This document shows, piece after piece, positions 7,680-15,888 of a DNA stretch of 33,817 nt. The position numbers and the translations under genes were made by a program. Source of the stretch: Clostridia bacterium (GTDB lineage Bacteria; Bacillota; Clostridia; Christensenellales; CAG-138); NCBI GenBank assembly GCA_030533005.1, contig JAUNJX010000011.1, positions 16,986 through 50,802 of the forward strand, written 5' to 3'. The notes under the pieces were generated by a model. That model made no database searches, had not been told where the DNA came from, and was given only the letters and a program-made list of their open reading frames with translations. Within the stretch, counting starts at the first letter, position 1. Each line of letters begins with the position of its first letter.

Positions 7680-9224
7680 CTACAGCGGCATGTTGCCGTG
7701 TTTTTTCGGCGGACGCTGCACCTTTTTGTTTTTGAGCATGCGCAGCGCCCCTGCAAGCCGTGCCCGCGTTTCCTCGGGGTGGATCACCTCGTCCACAAAG
7801 CCCCGGGCCGCTGCCACATAGGGGTTCATAAAGGTCTGTTCGTATTCCGCGATCAGACGGGCGCGTTCCGCCTCGGGGTCCGCCGCCTCCTGTATCTGCT
7901 TGCGGAAGATGATATTGACAGCGCCCGCAGCGCCCATCACCGCGATCTGCGCGATAGGCCATGCGTACACCACATCCGCGCTCATGCTTTTGCCGTTCAT
8001 GGCGCCAAAGCCGCCGCCGTAAGCCTTACGCAGGATCAGGCAGATCTTGGGTACCGTCGCTTCAGAGAAGGCGTAGGGCATCTTCGCGCCGTGGCGAATG
8101 GCGCCCGCGTATTCCTGCTCCTTGCCCGGCAAAAAGCCCGGCACGTCCACCAGCGTGATGAGCGGTATGTTGAAGCAGTCGCAGAAGCGAATGAAGCGCG
8201 CCGCCTTGTCCGCGGCATGATAATCCAAGGAACCGCCAAGATAGCGCGGCTGGTTGGCAACGACGCCTACGGTGTCTCCGTCCATGCGGGCAAGCCCCAC
8301 CACGATATTCATGGCAAAGTCCTTATGCACCTCAAAAAAGCTCCGTTTGTCTACAAACGCGCCGATCACTGCCCGTACGTCATACCCCAGCCGATGGTTC
8401 TCCACCACCACCTCGGGCAATCCCCGGCAAAGATCCATGGGCTTGCCCGGCACGTTCGCGGGCGCTTGCTCACAGCTTTGGGGCAGATACGTCAAAAGCC
8501 GCTTCACGCCGGAAAGGCAGCTTTCATCATCGGGATACACGAAGTGCGCCACGCCGCTTTTGGAAGCATGCACGGCCGCGCCGCCCAGCGCCTCCACCGT
8601 GACGTCCTCGCCCGTGACCGATTTGATGACCTGCGGCCCCGTCAGATACATCTGGCTGGTCTTATCCACCATAAAGATGAAATCGCAGATGGCGGGCGAA
8701 TAGCTCGCGCCGCCCGCGCACGGCCCCATGATCGCCACGATCTGCGGAATCAGGCCGGAGGCCAGCGTGTTGAGTGCAAACAGCTTGCTAAAGCCCGCCA
8801 AAGAGGCGATGCCTTCCTGTATCCTCGCGCCGCCGCTGTCGTTGAGCATGATAAAGGGCGCGCGCGCGTCGATGGCCATTTGCAGCGCGTCGCAGATCTT
8901 ATAGGCATATTCCTCGCCGCCCGCGCCGCCGCTGACGGTAAAATCCTGCGAGGACGCGAAAACGAGCCGGCCGCCGATCTCTCCGTAGCCGGTCACTACA
9001 CCGTCCCCGGGGACGCGCTTTTTTTCCATGCCGAAATCCATGCAGCGACTTTCGATCCACGCCCCCATCTCCTGAAAGGTGCCCGGATCAAACAGAAAAG
9101 CAAGGCGCTCCCTTGCGGTGAGCTTGCCCTGTGCATGCTGCTTCTCTATGCGCGCTTCGCCGCCGCCCATGCGGGCGGCGGTGCGCTTTGCTTCAATTTT
9201 ATCGATCGCGTCTTGCTGCCACAT
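7680..9224 (-). CDS. Acyl-CoA carboxylase carboxyltransferase subunit (PccB/MmdA-like)
   Basis: This 514-residue protein has the complete two-domain carboxyltransferase fold. The N-half runs through KLTARERLAFLFDPGTF and ARIQEGIASLAGF, with a GPCAGGASYSPA oxyanion loop. The C-half has VDVPGFLPGKEQEYAGAIRHG and RKAYGGGFGAMNGKSM, ending in KKHGNMPL, the standard PccB tail. Family members move CO2 between biotin and acetyl- or propionyl-CoA, or decarboxylate methylmalonyl-CoA. The residue reported to set acyl-CoA choice in Streptomyces PccB (Asp in GGAYDVM) is Gly here (GGGFGAM), so specificity is uncertain. No biotin carboxylase or biotin carrier gene lies in the window. It starts one base after the ACP stop. 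It probably supplies a malonyl-type extender for acyl-chain synthesis. Confidence 0.9.
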   Translation of the reverse strand: MWQQDAIDKIEAKRTAARMGGGEARIEKQHAQGKLTARERLAFLFDPGTFQEMGAWIESRCMDFGMEKKRVPGDGVVTGYGEIGGRLVFASSQDFTVSGGAGGEEYAYKICDALQMAIDARAPFIMLNDSGGARIQEGIASLAGFSKLFALNTLASGLIPQIVAIMGPCAGGASYSPAICDFIFMVDKTSQMYLTGPQVIKSVTGEDVTVEALGGAAVHASKSGVAHFVYPDDESCLSGVKRLLTYLPQSCEQAPANVPGKPMDLCRGLPEVVVENHRLGYDVRAVIGAFVDKRSFFEVHKDFAMNIVVGLARMDGDTVGVVANQPRYLGGSLDYHAADKAARFIRFCDCFNIPLITLVDVPGFLPGKEQEYAGAIRHGAKMPYAFSEATVPKICLILRKAYGGGFGAMNGKSMSADVVYAWPIAQIAVMGAAGAVNIIFRKQIQEAADPEAERARLIAEYEQTFMNPYVAAARGFVDEVIHPEETRARLAGALRMLKNKKVQRPPKKHGNMPL

Positions 9225-9225
9225 G

Positions 9226-9444
9226 TTAATCCATGGCCGTGAGAATATCCTGCACGGTGACATACGCGCGCACGTCCGCGCCCGTGACCTGCTTGTCACA
9301 TTCGTCACTCATCATCACAATCAGGGAGAGTCTGGCCAAAGAATCCCATTCGTCCAGATCGGCCAAAACGGTCGCGGGGGTCAGCGTACCCTCGTCCACA
9401 TCCAGCATGTCCTCCAAAAGCGCGATTTTCTTTTCCTGCGTCAT
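9226..9444 (-). CDS. Acyl carrier protein-like protein
   Basis: This is a 72-residue acidic, helical carrier protein. The phosphopantetheine attachment site is Ser35 in the motif DEWDSLARL, the right place for helix II, followed by SLIVMMSDECDKQV and a final helix TVQDILTAMD. Length and fold match stand-alone ACPs. It has a clear GGAGGA ribosome site, starts 38 nt after the SDR stop and ends one base before the carboxyltransferase ATG, which suggests it carries an acyl chain processed by these neighbours. It differs clearly in sequence from the second ACP at 28450, so the locus uses two dedicated carriers. No holo-ACP synthase is seen in the window. Confidence 0.88.
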   Translation of the reverse strand: MTQEKKIALLEDMLDVDEGTLTPATVLADLDEWDSLARLSLIVMMSDECDKQVTGADVRAYVTVQDILTAMD

Positions 9445-9482
9445 GTTTGTTCCTCCGTTACTTCAATATTATACTATGGTAT

Positions 9483-10244
9483 TTATGCCAAATATCCGCC
9501 GTCGACCACCATGATGGCGCCGGTGATGAACTGCGCCGCGTCGCTTAAAAGGAAGGCGGCAGCGTCGGCGATATATTCGGGTTTCCCCTCGCCCAAAGGC
9601 TGGTTTTCCGCAAAAAAGCTGTGTACATGCTCCTCGCCGAAATTTTCCAGCGTCGTGCCGATCATGCGGGTGCCGCCTATAAAGGCCGTAACGATCGCGT
9701 TGACGCGTATTTTCTTGGGCGCAAGCTCCTTGGCGGCACAGCGCACGGCGCTGTTCATGGCGGCCTTGCCTGCCGAAAGGGTCAGAAGGCACTTTTCGCC
9801 CTTCATGCTGCTATCCGAGCTCATGGCGACAAAGCTCGCGCCGCTGTTGCAGCTCTTGCTCTTGCTCACGCAGCGCAGCATCTCCACAAAAGCGAAGTAG
9901 TTAATCTGCATGCTTTCGCGCACCGCCGCAGGCTTGCAAACGGCCAAGGGCGCGCGCAGGCAATCCCCCGCGCAATACATCATGCCGTCCAGCTTGCCGC
10001 GCGCGGCAACGATCTCTTTAATAAGGGCTTCAATGCCTTCCACATCGGAAAGATCATAGCAGAAGAAAGCATGCTCCCCGCCCTGCATACACGCAAGCGT
10101 CTCCTTGAGCCGCTCCTCGCTGCGCGCCAAGAGCGTGACCCGCGCGCCCAGCGCATCCAAACGCAGCGCCACCGCGCGGCCAATGCCGCTCGAGGCGCCG
10201 GTGACGAGAATATGCTTGCCCGCAAGGGAATATCGTTGATCCAT
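9483..10244 (-). CDS. SDR-family oxidoreductase lacking the catalytic tyrosine
   Basis: This 253-residue classical short-chain dehydrogenase/reductase fold heads the leftward operon. The NAD(P) motif TGASSGIG is at residues 15-22, and the C-terminal FITGAIMVVDGGYLA is typical of FabG-like SDRs. The active site is abnormal: where the family has Y-x-x-x-K it reads LSAGK, with Leu156 in place of the Tyr and Lys160 kept. The usual NNAG is YCAG. The codons read cleanly with no frameshift, so this looks like real divergence. It may be a non-reducing SDR-fold protein or use another acid. The start at 10244 fits a consensus promoter 40-75 nt upstream; the upstream ATG at 10281 would be almost leaderless. 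Confidence 0.88.
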   Translation of the reverse strand: MDQRYSLAGKHILVTGASSGIGRAVALRLDALGARVTLLARSEERLKETLACMQGGEHAFFCYDLSDVEGIEALIKEIVAARGKLDGMMYCAGDCLRAPLAVCKPAAVRESMQINYFAFVEMLRCVSKSKSCNSGASFVAMSSDSSMKGEKCLLTLSAGKAAMNSAVRCAAKELAPKKIRVNAIVTAFIGGTRMIGTTLENFGEEHVHSFFAENQPLGEGKPEYIADAAAFLLSDAAQFITGAIMVVDGGYLA

Positions 10245-10290
10245 AACGCCCGCTTTCCGCGCAAAAGCGCCTGTTGTCATATGTGTTTGT

Positions 10291-10319
10291 ATTATAGCAG
10301 ATAGGCGCCTCTTTTGCAA
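10291..10319 (-). promoter_or_regulatory. Sigma-A promoter for the leftward SDR-ACP-CT-GT2-rmlAB operon
   Basis: On the minus strand TTGCAA (10319-10314), a 17-bp spacer and a perfect TATAAT (10296-10291) form a near-consensus promoter. The start near 10284 gives a leader of about 40 nt. Confidence 0.82.
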
Positions 10320-10356
10320 GAAACACAGCGCCTTACCCGATCGCATGATAAAAGAA

Positions 10357-10385
10357 TTGAATTCATCTGAAAAATAAGGTAAAAT
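10357..10385 (+). promoter_or_regulatory. Sigma-A promoter for the rightward GLUG/GT-C operon
   Basis: TTGAAT (10357-10362), a 17-bp spacer and TAAAAT (10380-10385). Expected start is near 10392, giving a leader of about 67 nt before the ATG at 10459. It lies back to back with the leftward promoter, the two -35 boxes being 38 bp apart. Confidence 0.78.
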
Positions 10386-10417
10386 TTTAATGTTAGGCAA
10401 TTTTCGATCATTCTTAG

Positions 10418-10442
10418 CGGCCCCGCGGAGATCCGCGTGCCG
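10418..10442 (+). promoter_or_regulatory. 5' leader hairpin just before the ribosome site of the GLUG/GT-C gene
   Basis: CGGC (10418) pairs with GCCG (ending 10442), and inside it CGCGG pairs with CCGCG around an AGAT loop. The stem ends 2 nt before the GGAAAGG ribosome site, so it could affect message stability or translation. No ligand or factor is recognisable. Confidence 0.35.
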
Positions 10443-10458
10443 ACGGAAAGGTAGTTTC

Positions 10459-13400
10459 ATGGATAGAAAACGCTTACGCTTCATGCTGGCGCTGCTTTTT
10501 TGCACGCTTATCCTTTTTTGCGCGCTTCCCGCGCTGGCGCAGGACGAGCCTTCCTTTTCCGGGGACGGTACCCGGGAGCACCCTTATCTGATCGACAGCG
10601 CGGACGCGCTGATCGCCCTGCGGGACGCCGTCAACGGCGGCGCGCGCTTTAACGGCAGCCATTTTTTACAGACCGCAGATCTGGATATGTCCGGCGTTGT
10701 ATGGACGCCCATCGGCGTATGCGACGGGGAGAGCTTCTTTGCCGGCGTCTATGACGGCGGCGGGCATGCCATCCGCGAGCTTCATTGCGATAAGGCGGAC
10801 GGCAGCGCCCTTTTTGGCGTGCTGGGCGGCAGCATTCGCAACCTCGGCATCGAAAGCAGCACCTTTACGGGCGGGTCCTGCGCCTCCTTCGCGTGCGAGG
10901 CCGCCTACGACGCGGCGAGCATCGTCAACTGCTACAGCCGCGCCTCCCTCGCGGGCACGCGCATGGGCGGCGTCGCGGGGGATTTTTCCGGCAGCATCAT
11001 CGGCTGCTGGAGCGACTGCACCTTCTTTGGCGACAGCTTTGGCGGCGTAGCCTACGCCTGCCCCCGCATGATCGGGTGCTACACCACGGCGAACGCCCTC
11101 GACGGGGCGGACATCCGGCGCAGCGCGGCCCTGCTCGACAGGGAAACGCTGGATTCCCCCGCTTTTGTCAAGGCGCTCAACGAGGATCTCGATATCTATG
11201 CGCTTGCCGCGTCCGTGTCGCCCTCCGCGCTGCGCCTTTGGCAGCAGACAGCCGCGGGCGCCGCGCTTTCCTCGACGCCCGCAGCCAACGCGGCGCTGTT
11301 TACCGGCAGCGGCACAGCGCTCGACCCCTATCGCATCCATACGCCCGCTGACCTCCTTTCGCTCTCGCATGCCGTCAACATGGGCCTCGCTTTTCGCGAC
11401 ACGCACCTGCGGCAAGAGGCGGATATCGATCTATCGGGCACAGAATGGCAGCCCATCGGCAGCTTAGCTGAAAACTGCTACTTCTTTGGCACCTATGACG
11501 GCGGCGGCCACACCATCCGCAATATCAACTGCACGGATGACGACAGCTGCGGCTTTTTCGGCATGTTGGGCGGCACGGTCATGAATCTTGGCATCGAAAG
11601 CGGCAGCCTTTCGGGCAGCAACTACTGCGGCGGTATCGCGGGCATTTCCGGCGACGCGAACGCGCGCATCCTCAACTGCTACAGCCACGCTTCGGTATCC
11701 GGCAACATGGCCGGCGGCATCGCAGGCATGTTTGCCGGCCGCATCGCCAACTGCTATTCTACCGCGATCCCGCAAGGACATACCACGGGCGGCATCGTCG
11801 CGATGGGAAACATCCTGTATGCCTGCTATACCCCGACGGACAGGATCGTGGATAAAGCGTATACGGCCGTTTGCTTTGCCTGCCGCACCGACATACGCCC
11901 TTCCGCGTTTTCAGACCTTGTCGGCGACTGCAACCGCAGCGTTCCCGTGATGACCTTCCTCGAGGATCTGGAGGACGAACCGCTGCATCTTTGGAAAGCG
12001 GAGGGCGGCCGTTTGCGCCTGAGCGACAAAAGGGCGAGCTGCACAAAGCTTCGCGGCAAGGGGACCGAGGAAAATCCCTTTTTATTGGAAACAGCCGACG
12101 AATTGGCCTTTTTTAGAGATATCGTCAACGCCGGCCACGCCTTTTACGGCGAATATATCCTGCAGGAAGCGGACATCGACCTGCGCAGCGAACCATGGAC
12201 GCCCATCGGCATAGGCAAGGGCGCCTGCTTTTACGGCACCTATGACGGCGGCGGCCACGCGATCGACAACCTTTTGTGCGAGGGCTATGAGGCCAGCGGC
12301 TTCTTTAGCGAGCTGGGCGGCACCGTGATGAATCTGGGGATCCGCAGCGGCAGCGTCTCGGGCGAGCGCAGCGGCGCCATCGCCTGCACGGCCGGAAAGC
12401 CGCTGGGCGTTGCGCCCATGATCCTCAACTGTTATAACCGGGCCTCCGTCAGCGGCGAGTATGCGGGCGGCATCGCCTGTAGCTTTGCAGGCCGCATCGC
12501 GGGCTGCTACAGCGACTGCACGCTCAACGCCACGCGGGGCTTTGGCGGCATCTGCGCCTACGACGCCGAGGAGATCGCGTATTGCTGCAGCACGGCCGGC
12601 ATCGCGCCCCCCTCCATGGCGGGCGTCGCCAAGTCCGTCTATACGCTGGACGAAGCCACGCAGGGCGGGCAGATCCTGCGCCTGTTAAACGGCAGCGTCG
12701 TCCACTCCGCGCAGCGCGCAAAGGTCAGCCCGGACACGTTTTGCGCGTGGACGCTGCAGGACGGCGAGGTCACCTTGAGCGAAACGTCCTTCCATTCCAC
12801 GCCCTCCAGCCTCCTCGGCCTTGCGCTGCTTCATAAGGGCAGCGTGGTCAAGCTGGGCGCGCTGTTTGCGATGCTCCTGCTCTGCCTTGCAGCGCTGCTG
12901 CTCTACTGCCGCATCGTCAGATCGCGCGGCGGTACGCCTTTTTCACGCCTGCGCAAGGACGCGCGCGCCCTTATCGACGCCATGTACGCAAAATACGGCA
13001 AGCTCCCCTTCTGGCTTTATTTGGGCCTCTGCCTTGCCTGCGCGGGCTTTACCCTGTGGCTGCTTTTCAAGCTGGAAACGCCGCCGCGCGAGATACTTGC
13101 CTTCGCCGCGTTCCTGCTCGTTTATCTGCTGCTGCCCGGCTATGTGCTTGCACGCAAGCTGCACGCGCTGGATTACGGCGCCGCCTTCTATGCGTTCTGC
13201 GGTCTGGGCGGCATGGTGATACTGGTCGCGTCGTATCTTTTGAGCAGCCTCGTCCGTTCCCCCATCCCCTTCTATGCGCTCCCGCCCTGCGCGGCGCTCG
13301 CCTCCCTGTTCCTCATGTGGCGGGACAACAGGCGGGGCAGGCTGCACCTGCGCGCGCTGCGCCCCGATCTTCGTACGCTGTGCATCGTTGCTTTCTTTAC

Positions 13401-15144
13401 GACCCTCTCCTTTGCCATACGCGCCATTGACGGCGCTTCTCCGGCATTGTCGGGCTCCGTCACCATGTTTGCCGATTCCGTCTTTATTGCGGAAAATTCA
13501 GCCGCGTTGATCAACGGCCTGCCTGCCGTGCGCTTCGACCTGCCGGATTATCCCTTCCGTTACCACCTGCTTTCCAATCTCCTGCAGGCCTGCGCGATCC
13601 GCTTGACGAACATATCGGCCGTGGACGTTTATATGAAGTTCTGGTCGTTCTGTTATCTGCCGTTGAGCATCTGCACGCTCTACACCCTTTGCCGCGAATA
13701 CCTGGGCGAGGGCAGGAAGGCATGGCTGTGTACGCTTTTCGCCCTGTGCGGCGCGCACTTGAGCTTCGGCCTGTTCTATATCCTCTCCGGCACCAACATG
13801 GTGCACCAGCACCTCGATATGCGCATGAGCAACGTTTGGGTATATCTGATGTTTTTCCCCAACGGCACCGATCTCGCCATCCCGACGATATTGGGGACGG
13901 GTCTGGTCGCCCTGCAAGCCTATCGAAAGAAGTGCGGCATCGCATGCGCCGCCGCCGGCATGTTTTTGCTCTGCTTCCTCACCTCATCGGCCAAGCTCCC
14001 CTTCGGCCTTTGCGTGGTGGGCGCGCTGTGCGGCACGATGCTGCTCTCGCTTTGTCAGGGAAAGAAGCTCGCGGAATTGAAAACGCCGCTCCTGCTGACA
14101 ATCGCAAGCATTGCAGCCCTCGCTTCCGCTTATTTCCTCTTTGTTTACGATCCCTCGCCGCTCAACAAAGCCAGCACGGCCGTGTTGGCCTTTGGCGACG
14201 AGCGCAATTCCGTTTGCGCGTCGGCCATCTTTAAGGTGGTGGGCGGATTCTTTGAAAAATTCGGCCTGTTTACGGGCGATACGGGGCGAACGGTACTCTC
14301 CCTGCTCCTTACGCCCGCCTATCTGTTCGCGCTGCTGCCGCTCTCGATGCCCGCCTTCCTTTTATGGGTGCGCGAACAGCTCAAAGCCTTCCACGCCATC
14401 TCCTTAGAGCACATGTTCCTCTGCGGCGTGGCGACCTGCGGGCTGCTTGCCAACGTCCTTTTGGCCTTTGACGGCATTTCCCAGCTCTATTTCTTCCTTG
14501 CGGCGGGATTGTTCGTACCCCTGCTGGGCTTTGGCTGGCTTTGGGAGCGTCTCCCCGCCATGAAAAACGGCTGGCGCGCCGTATGCGCGTTTCTGCTCGT
14601 CGCCAGCCTTTTCTTCCCCTTTGAGGATACCATGCAGCGCATCATGCAAAGCAAGGACGCCATGCGGGTCATCAACGCCCATAGCGACGCCGTGCCGGAA
14701 CCCATGCGGGACGGCCTGACGGCCTATGAATACGAAGCGATGTGCTGGATCAGAGATAACACGCCGGAGGACGCGGTGCTCGCCATCGATCGCTTCTACC
14801 TGTGCGATCCGGAGTATGACGACGTCCCGCGCCCCGCGGAAAGCGAAAATGCCTGCTTCTTCTATTACGGCGCATATGCCCAGCGTCATCTGCTGCTGGG
14901 CGGCTGGAGCTATTCCTCGCAGGCGGAGACCATGTATGAGCGTACAACGGCGCGGCTGGAGGTGCTCGACGCGCTCTATGATCCCTCCACGCCTGACCGC
15001 GCGGCGATCATGCGGGAGTATGGCGCCTCCTATCTGGTGGTATCGCGCATCATCCATGAGGATATGTTCCGCTATAGCGACAGCCTTGCGCTGCTTTACG
15101 CCAACCGGGATATCGCCGTCTACGGCCTGCCGGAAGAGGCGTAG
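10459..15144 (+). CDS. Secreted GLUG-repeat / GT-C-like membrane glycosyltransferase fusion
   Basis: This is a 1561-residue membrane protein. Residues 1-28 are a signal peptide (LALLFCTLILFCALPALA, then Q-D). Residues ~35-780 hold three modules of about 248 residues. Each opens with G-x-G-T-x-x-x-P-[YF] and carries an aDiDLsg..W.PIG strand, GTYDGGGH, and NLGI-x-SG GLUG-type turns typical of extracellular beta-helix adhesins; the modules are unusually rich in Cys (NCYS, GCYS). From ~790 on there are about 12 hydrophobic helices and a C-terminal outer domain (YEYEAMCWIRDNTPEDAVLA, later YGASYLVV) typical of GT-C/YfhO-like glycosyltransferases. An acidic outer loop (FADSVFIAEN, then PDYPFRYHLLSNL) could be the active site. 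I infer a polyprenyl-phosphate-sugar-dependent transferase that also binds its surface substrate. The ATG at 10459 has a GGAAAGG site and gives a clean signal peptide. Confidence 0.9.
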   Translation: MDRKRLRFMLALLFCTLILFCALPALAQDEPSFSGDGTREHPYLIDSADALIALRDAVNGGARFNGSHFLQTADLDMSGVVWTPIGVCDGESFFAGVYDGGGHAIRELHCDKADGSALFGVLGGSIRNLGIESSTFTGGSCASFACEAAYDAASIVNCYSRASLAGTRMGGVAGDFSGSIIGCWSDCTFFGDSFGGVAYACPRMIGCYTTANALDGADIRRSAALLDRETLDSPAFVKALNEDLDIYALAASVSPSALRLWQQTAAGAALSSTPAANAALFTGSGTALDPYRIHTPADLLSLSHAVNMGLAFRDTHLRQEADIDLSGTEWQPIGSLAENCYFFGTYDGGGHTIRNINCTDDDSCGFFGMLGGTVMNLGIESGSLSGSNYCGGIAGISGDANARILNCYSHASVSGNMAGGIAGMFAGRIANCYSTAIPQGHTTGGIVAMGNILYACYTPTDRIVDKAYTAVCFACRTDIRPSAFSDLVGDCNRSVPVMTFLEDLEDEPLHLWKAEGGRLRLSDKRASCTKLRGKGTEENPFLLETADELAFFRDIVNAGHAFYGEYILQEADIDLRSEPWTPIGIGKGACFYGTYDGGGHAIDNLLCEGYEASGFFSELGGTVMNLGIRSGSVSGERSGAIACTAGKPLGVAPMILNCYNRASVSGEYAGGIACSFAGRIAGCYSDCTLNATRGFGGICAYDAEEIAYCCSTAGIAPPSMAGVAKSVYTLDEATQGGQILRLLNGSVVHSAQRAKVSPDTFCAWTLQDGEVTLSETSFHSTPSSLLGLALLHKGSVVKLGALFAMLLLCLAALLLYCRIVRSRGGTPFSRLRKDARALIDAMYAKYGKLPFWLYLGLCLACAGFTLWLLFKLETPPREILAFAAFLLVYLLLPGYVLARKLHALDYGAAFYAFCGLGGMVILVASYLLSSLVRSPIPFYALPPCAALASLFLMWRDNRRGRLHLRALRPDLRTLCIVAFFTTLSFAIRAIDGASPALSGSVTMFADSVFIAENSAALINGLPAVRFDLPDYPFRYHLLSNLLQACAIRLTNISAVDVYMKFWSFCYLPLSICTLYTLCREYLGEGRKAWLCTLFALCGAHLSFGLFYILSGTNMVHQHLDMRMSNVWVYLMFFPNGTDLAIPTILGTGLVALQAYRKKCGIACAAAGMFLLCFLTSSAKLPFGLCVVGALCGTMLLSLCQGKKLAELKTPLLLTIASIAALASAYFLFVYDPSPLNKASTAVLAFGDERNSVCASAIFKVVGGFFEKFGLFTGDTGRTVLSLLLTPAYLFALLPLSMPAFLLWVREQLKAFHAISLEHMFLCGVATCGLLANVLLAFDGISQLYFFLAAGLFVPLLGFGWLWERLPAMKNGWRAVCAFLLVASLFFPFEDTMQRIMQSKDAMRVINAHSDAVPEPMRDGLTAYEYEAMCWIRDNTPEDAVLAIDRFYLCDPEYDDVPRPAESENACFFYYGAYAQRHLLLGGWSYSSQAETMYERTTARLEVLDALYDPSTPDRAAIMREYGASYLVVSRIIHEDMFRYSDSLALLYANRDIAVYGLPEEA

Positions 15145-15185
15145 GGCAGGGTCAACGAACGATAAGAAGAAAGCTGAATGAGATA

Positions 15186-15548
15186 ATGGAAAAACAAGCG
15201 ACACAACGCCCCTCGTGGAAGCTGATCCTCGCCCTGCAAACGGCCATCATGGTCTATTCGTTAAGCGGCGTGCTCATCAAGCTGGCGGGGCAGCATCCCG
15301 TCCTGTCCGCGCCCTTTCTGCTGCTTTACGGCGCGTCCATGTTCGTCATCGCCCTGTATGCGCTGGTGTGGCAGCAGATCCTCAAGCGCCTGCCGCTTTC
15401 CACCGCCTATTCCAACAGCGCCGTGGGCGTGATCTGGAGCATCGTATGGGGCGCGCTCTTTTTTCGGGAGCCTATCGGCTGGAACATGATCCTGGGCGCA
15501 CTGATCATCATAGCGGGGCTGTATCTGGTGGTGAGCGACAATGGATAA
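15186..15548 (+). CDS. Four-helix SMR/ArnE-like membrane protein, flippase subunit 1
   Basis: This 120-residue protein has four transmembrane helices of the small multidrug resistance/DMT type, ending in PIGWNMILGALIIIAGLYLV, and a central helix with LPLSTAYSNSAVGVIWSIVWGALFF. Paired 4-TM proteins of this type (ArnE/ArnF) flip undecaprenyl-phosphate sugars in other bacteria, which suits its place after a GT-C transferase and opposite a GtrB-like enzyme. A drug efflux role is possible but less likely in this setting. It starts 42 nt after the GT-C stop with a weak ribosome site (GAAGAAAG), and its end overlaps the next gene by 8 nt, implying coupled synthesis of a heterodimer. Confidence 0.83.
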   Translation: MEKQATQRPSWKLILALQTAIMVYSLSGVLIKLAGQHPVLSAPFLLLYGASMFVIALYALVWQQILKRLPLSTAYSNSAVGVIWSIVWGALFFREPIGWNMILGALIIIAGLYLVVSDNG

Positions 15549-15888
15549 GATCATGCTTATACATATGCTCGTCATGCTCTTTGGCGTGTTCATATCCAGC
15601 TTTTCCCAGCTGCTGCTGAAAAAGGCCGCGCTGCATACCTATACGAAATGGTATCGCCAGTATTTGAACGTTTGGGTGGCGGGAGGCTATTTCATCATGT
15701 TCCTCTCCACCCTTTGCTCGCTGGTGGCCTATCGGGTCATCCCGCTGTCCACCGGCCCCATCTGGACGGCGGCGCAGCAGGTGTTCGTCGCGTCGCTAAG
15801 CTTCTTCTTTCTTGGGGAGAAGCCAAATAAGCGCAAGCTTTGCGGGCTTGCGCTTATACTGCTTGGCGTATTGGTCTTTATGCTTTGA
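15541..15888 (+). CDS. Four-helix SMR/ArnF-like membrane protein, flippase subunit 2
   Basis: This is a second 4-TM DMT/SMR protein of 115 residues. It has FGVFISSFSQLLLKKAA in helix 1, a YRVIPLSTGPIWTAAQQVFVA segment in helix 3 and LALILLGVLVFML at the end. The SFSQLLLKKA helix resembles ArnF/EmrE-like sugar-lipid flippases. The ATG lies 8 nt inside the previous gene, so the two are translationally coupled and probably form a heterodimer. I infer flipping of an undecaprenyl-linked sugar for the GT-C enzyme. The stop codon is followed with no spacer by the stop of a convergent minus-strand gene. Confidence 0.83.
   Translation: MDKIMLIHMLVMLFGVFISSFSQLLLKKAALHTYTKWYRQYLNVWVAGGYFIMFLSTLCSLVAYRVIPLSTGPIWTAAQQVFVASLSFFFLGEKPNKRKLCGLALILLGVLVFML

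Noticed and set aside
7644..9242. Plus-strand open frame of 532 codons opposite the carboxyltransferase gene
   Set aside because: It is an antisense shadow caused by codon composition. The minus-strand frame has clear family motifs and the plus-strand one has none.
10390..10458. Upstream ATG for the GLUG/GT-C gene
   Set aside because: It would lie at the predicted transcription start with no ribosome site, and it would place a charged stretch before a clean signal peptide.
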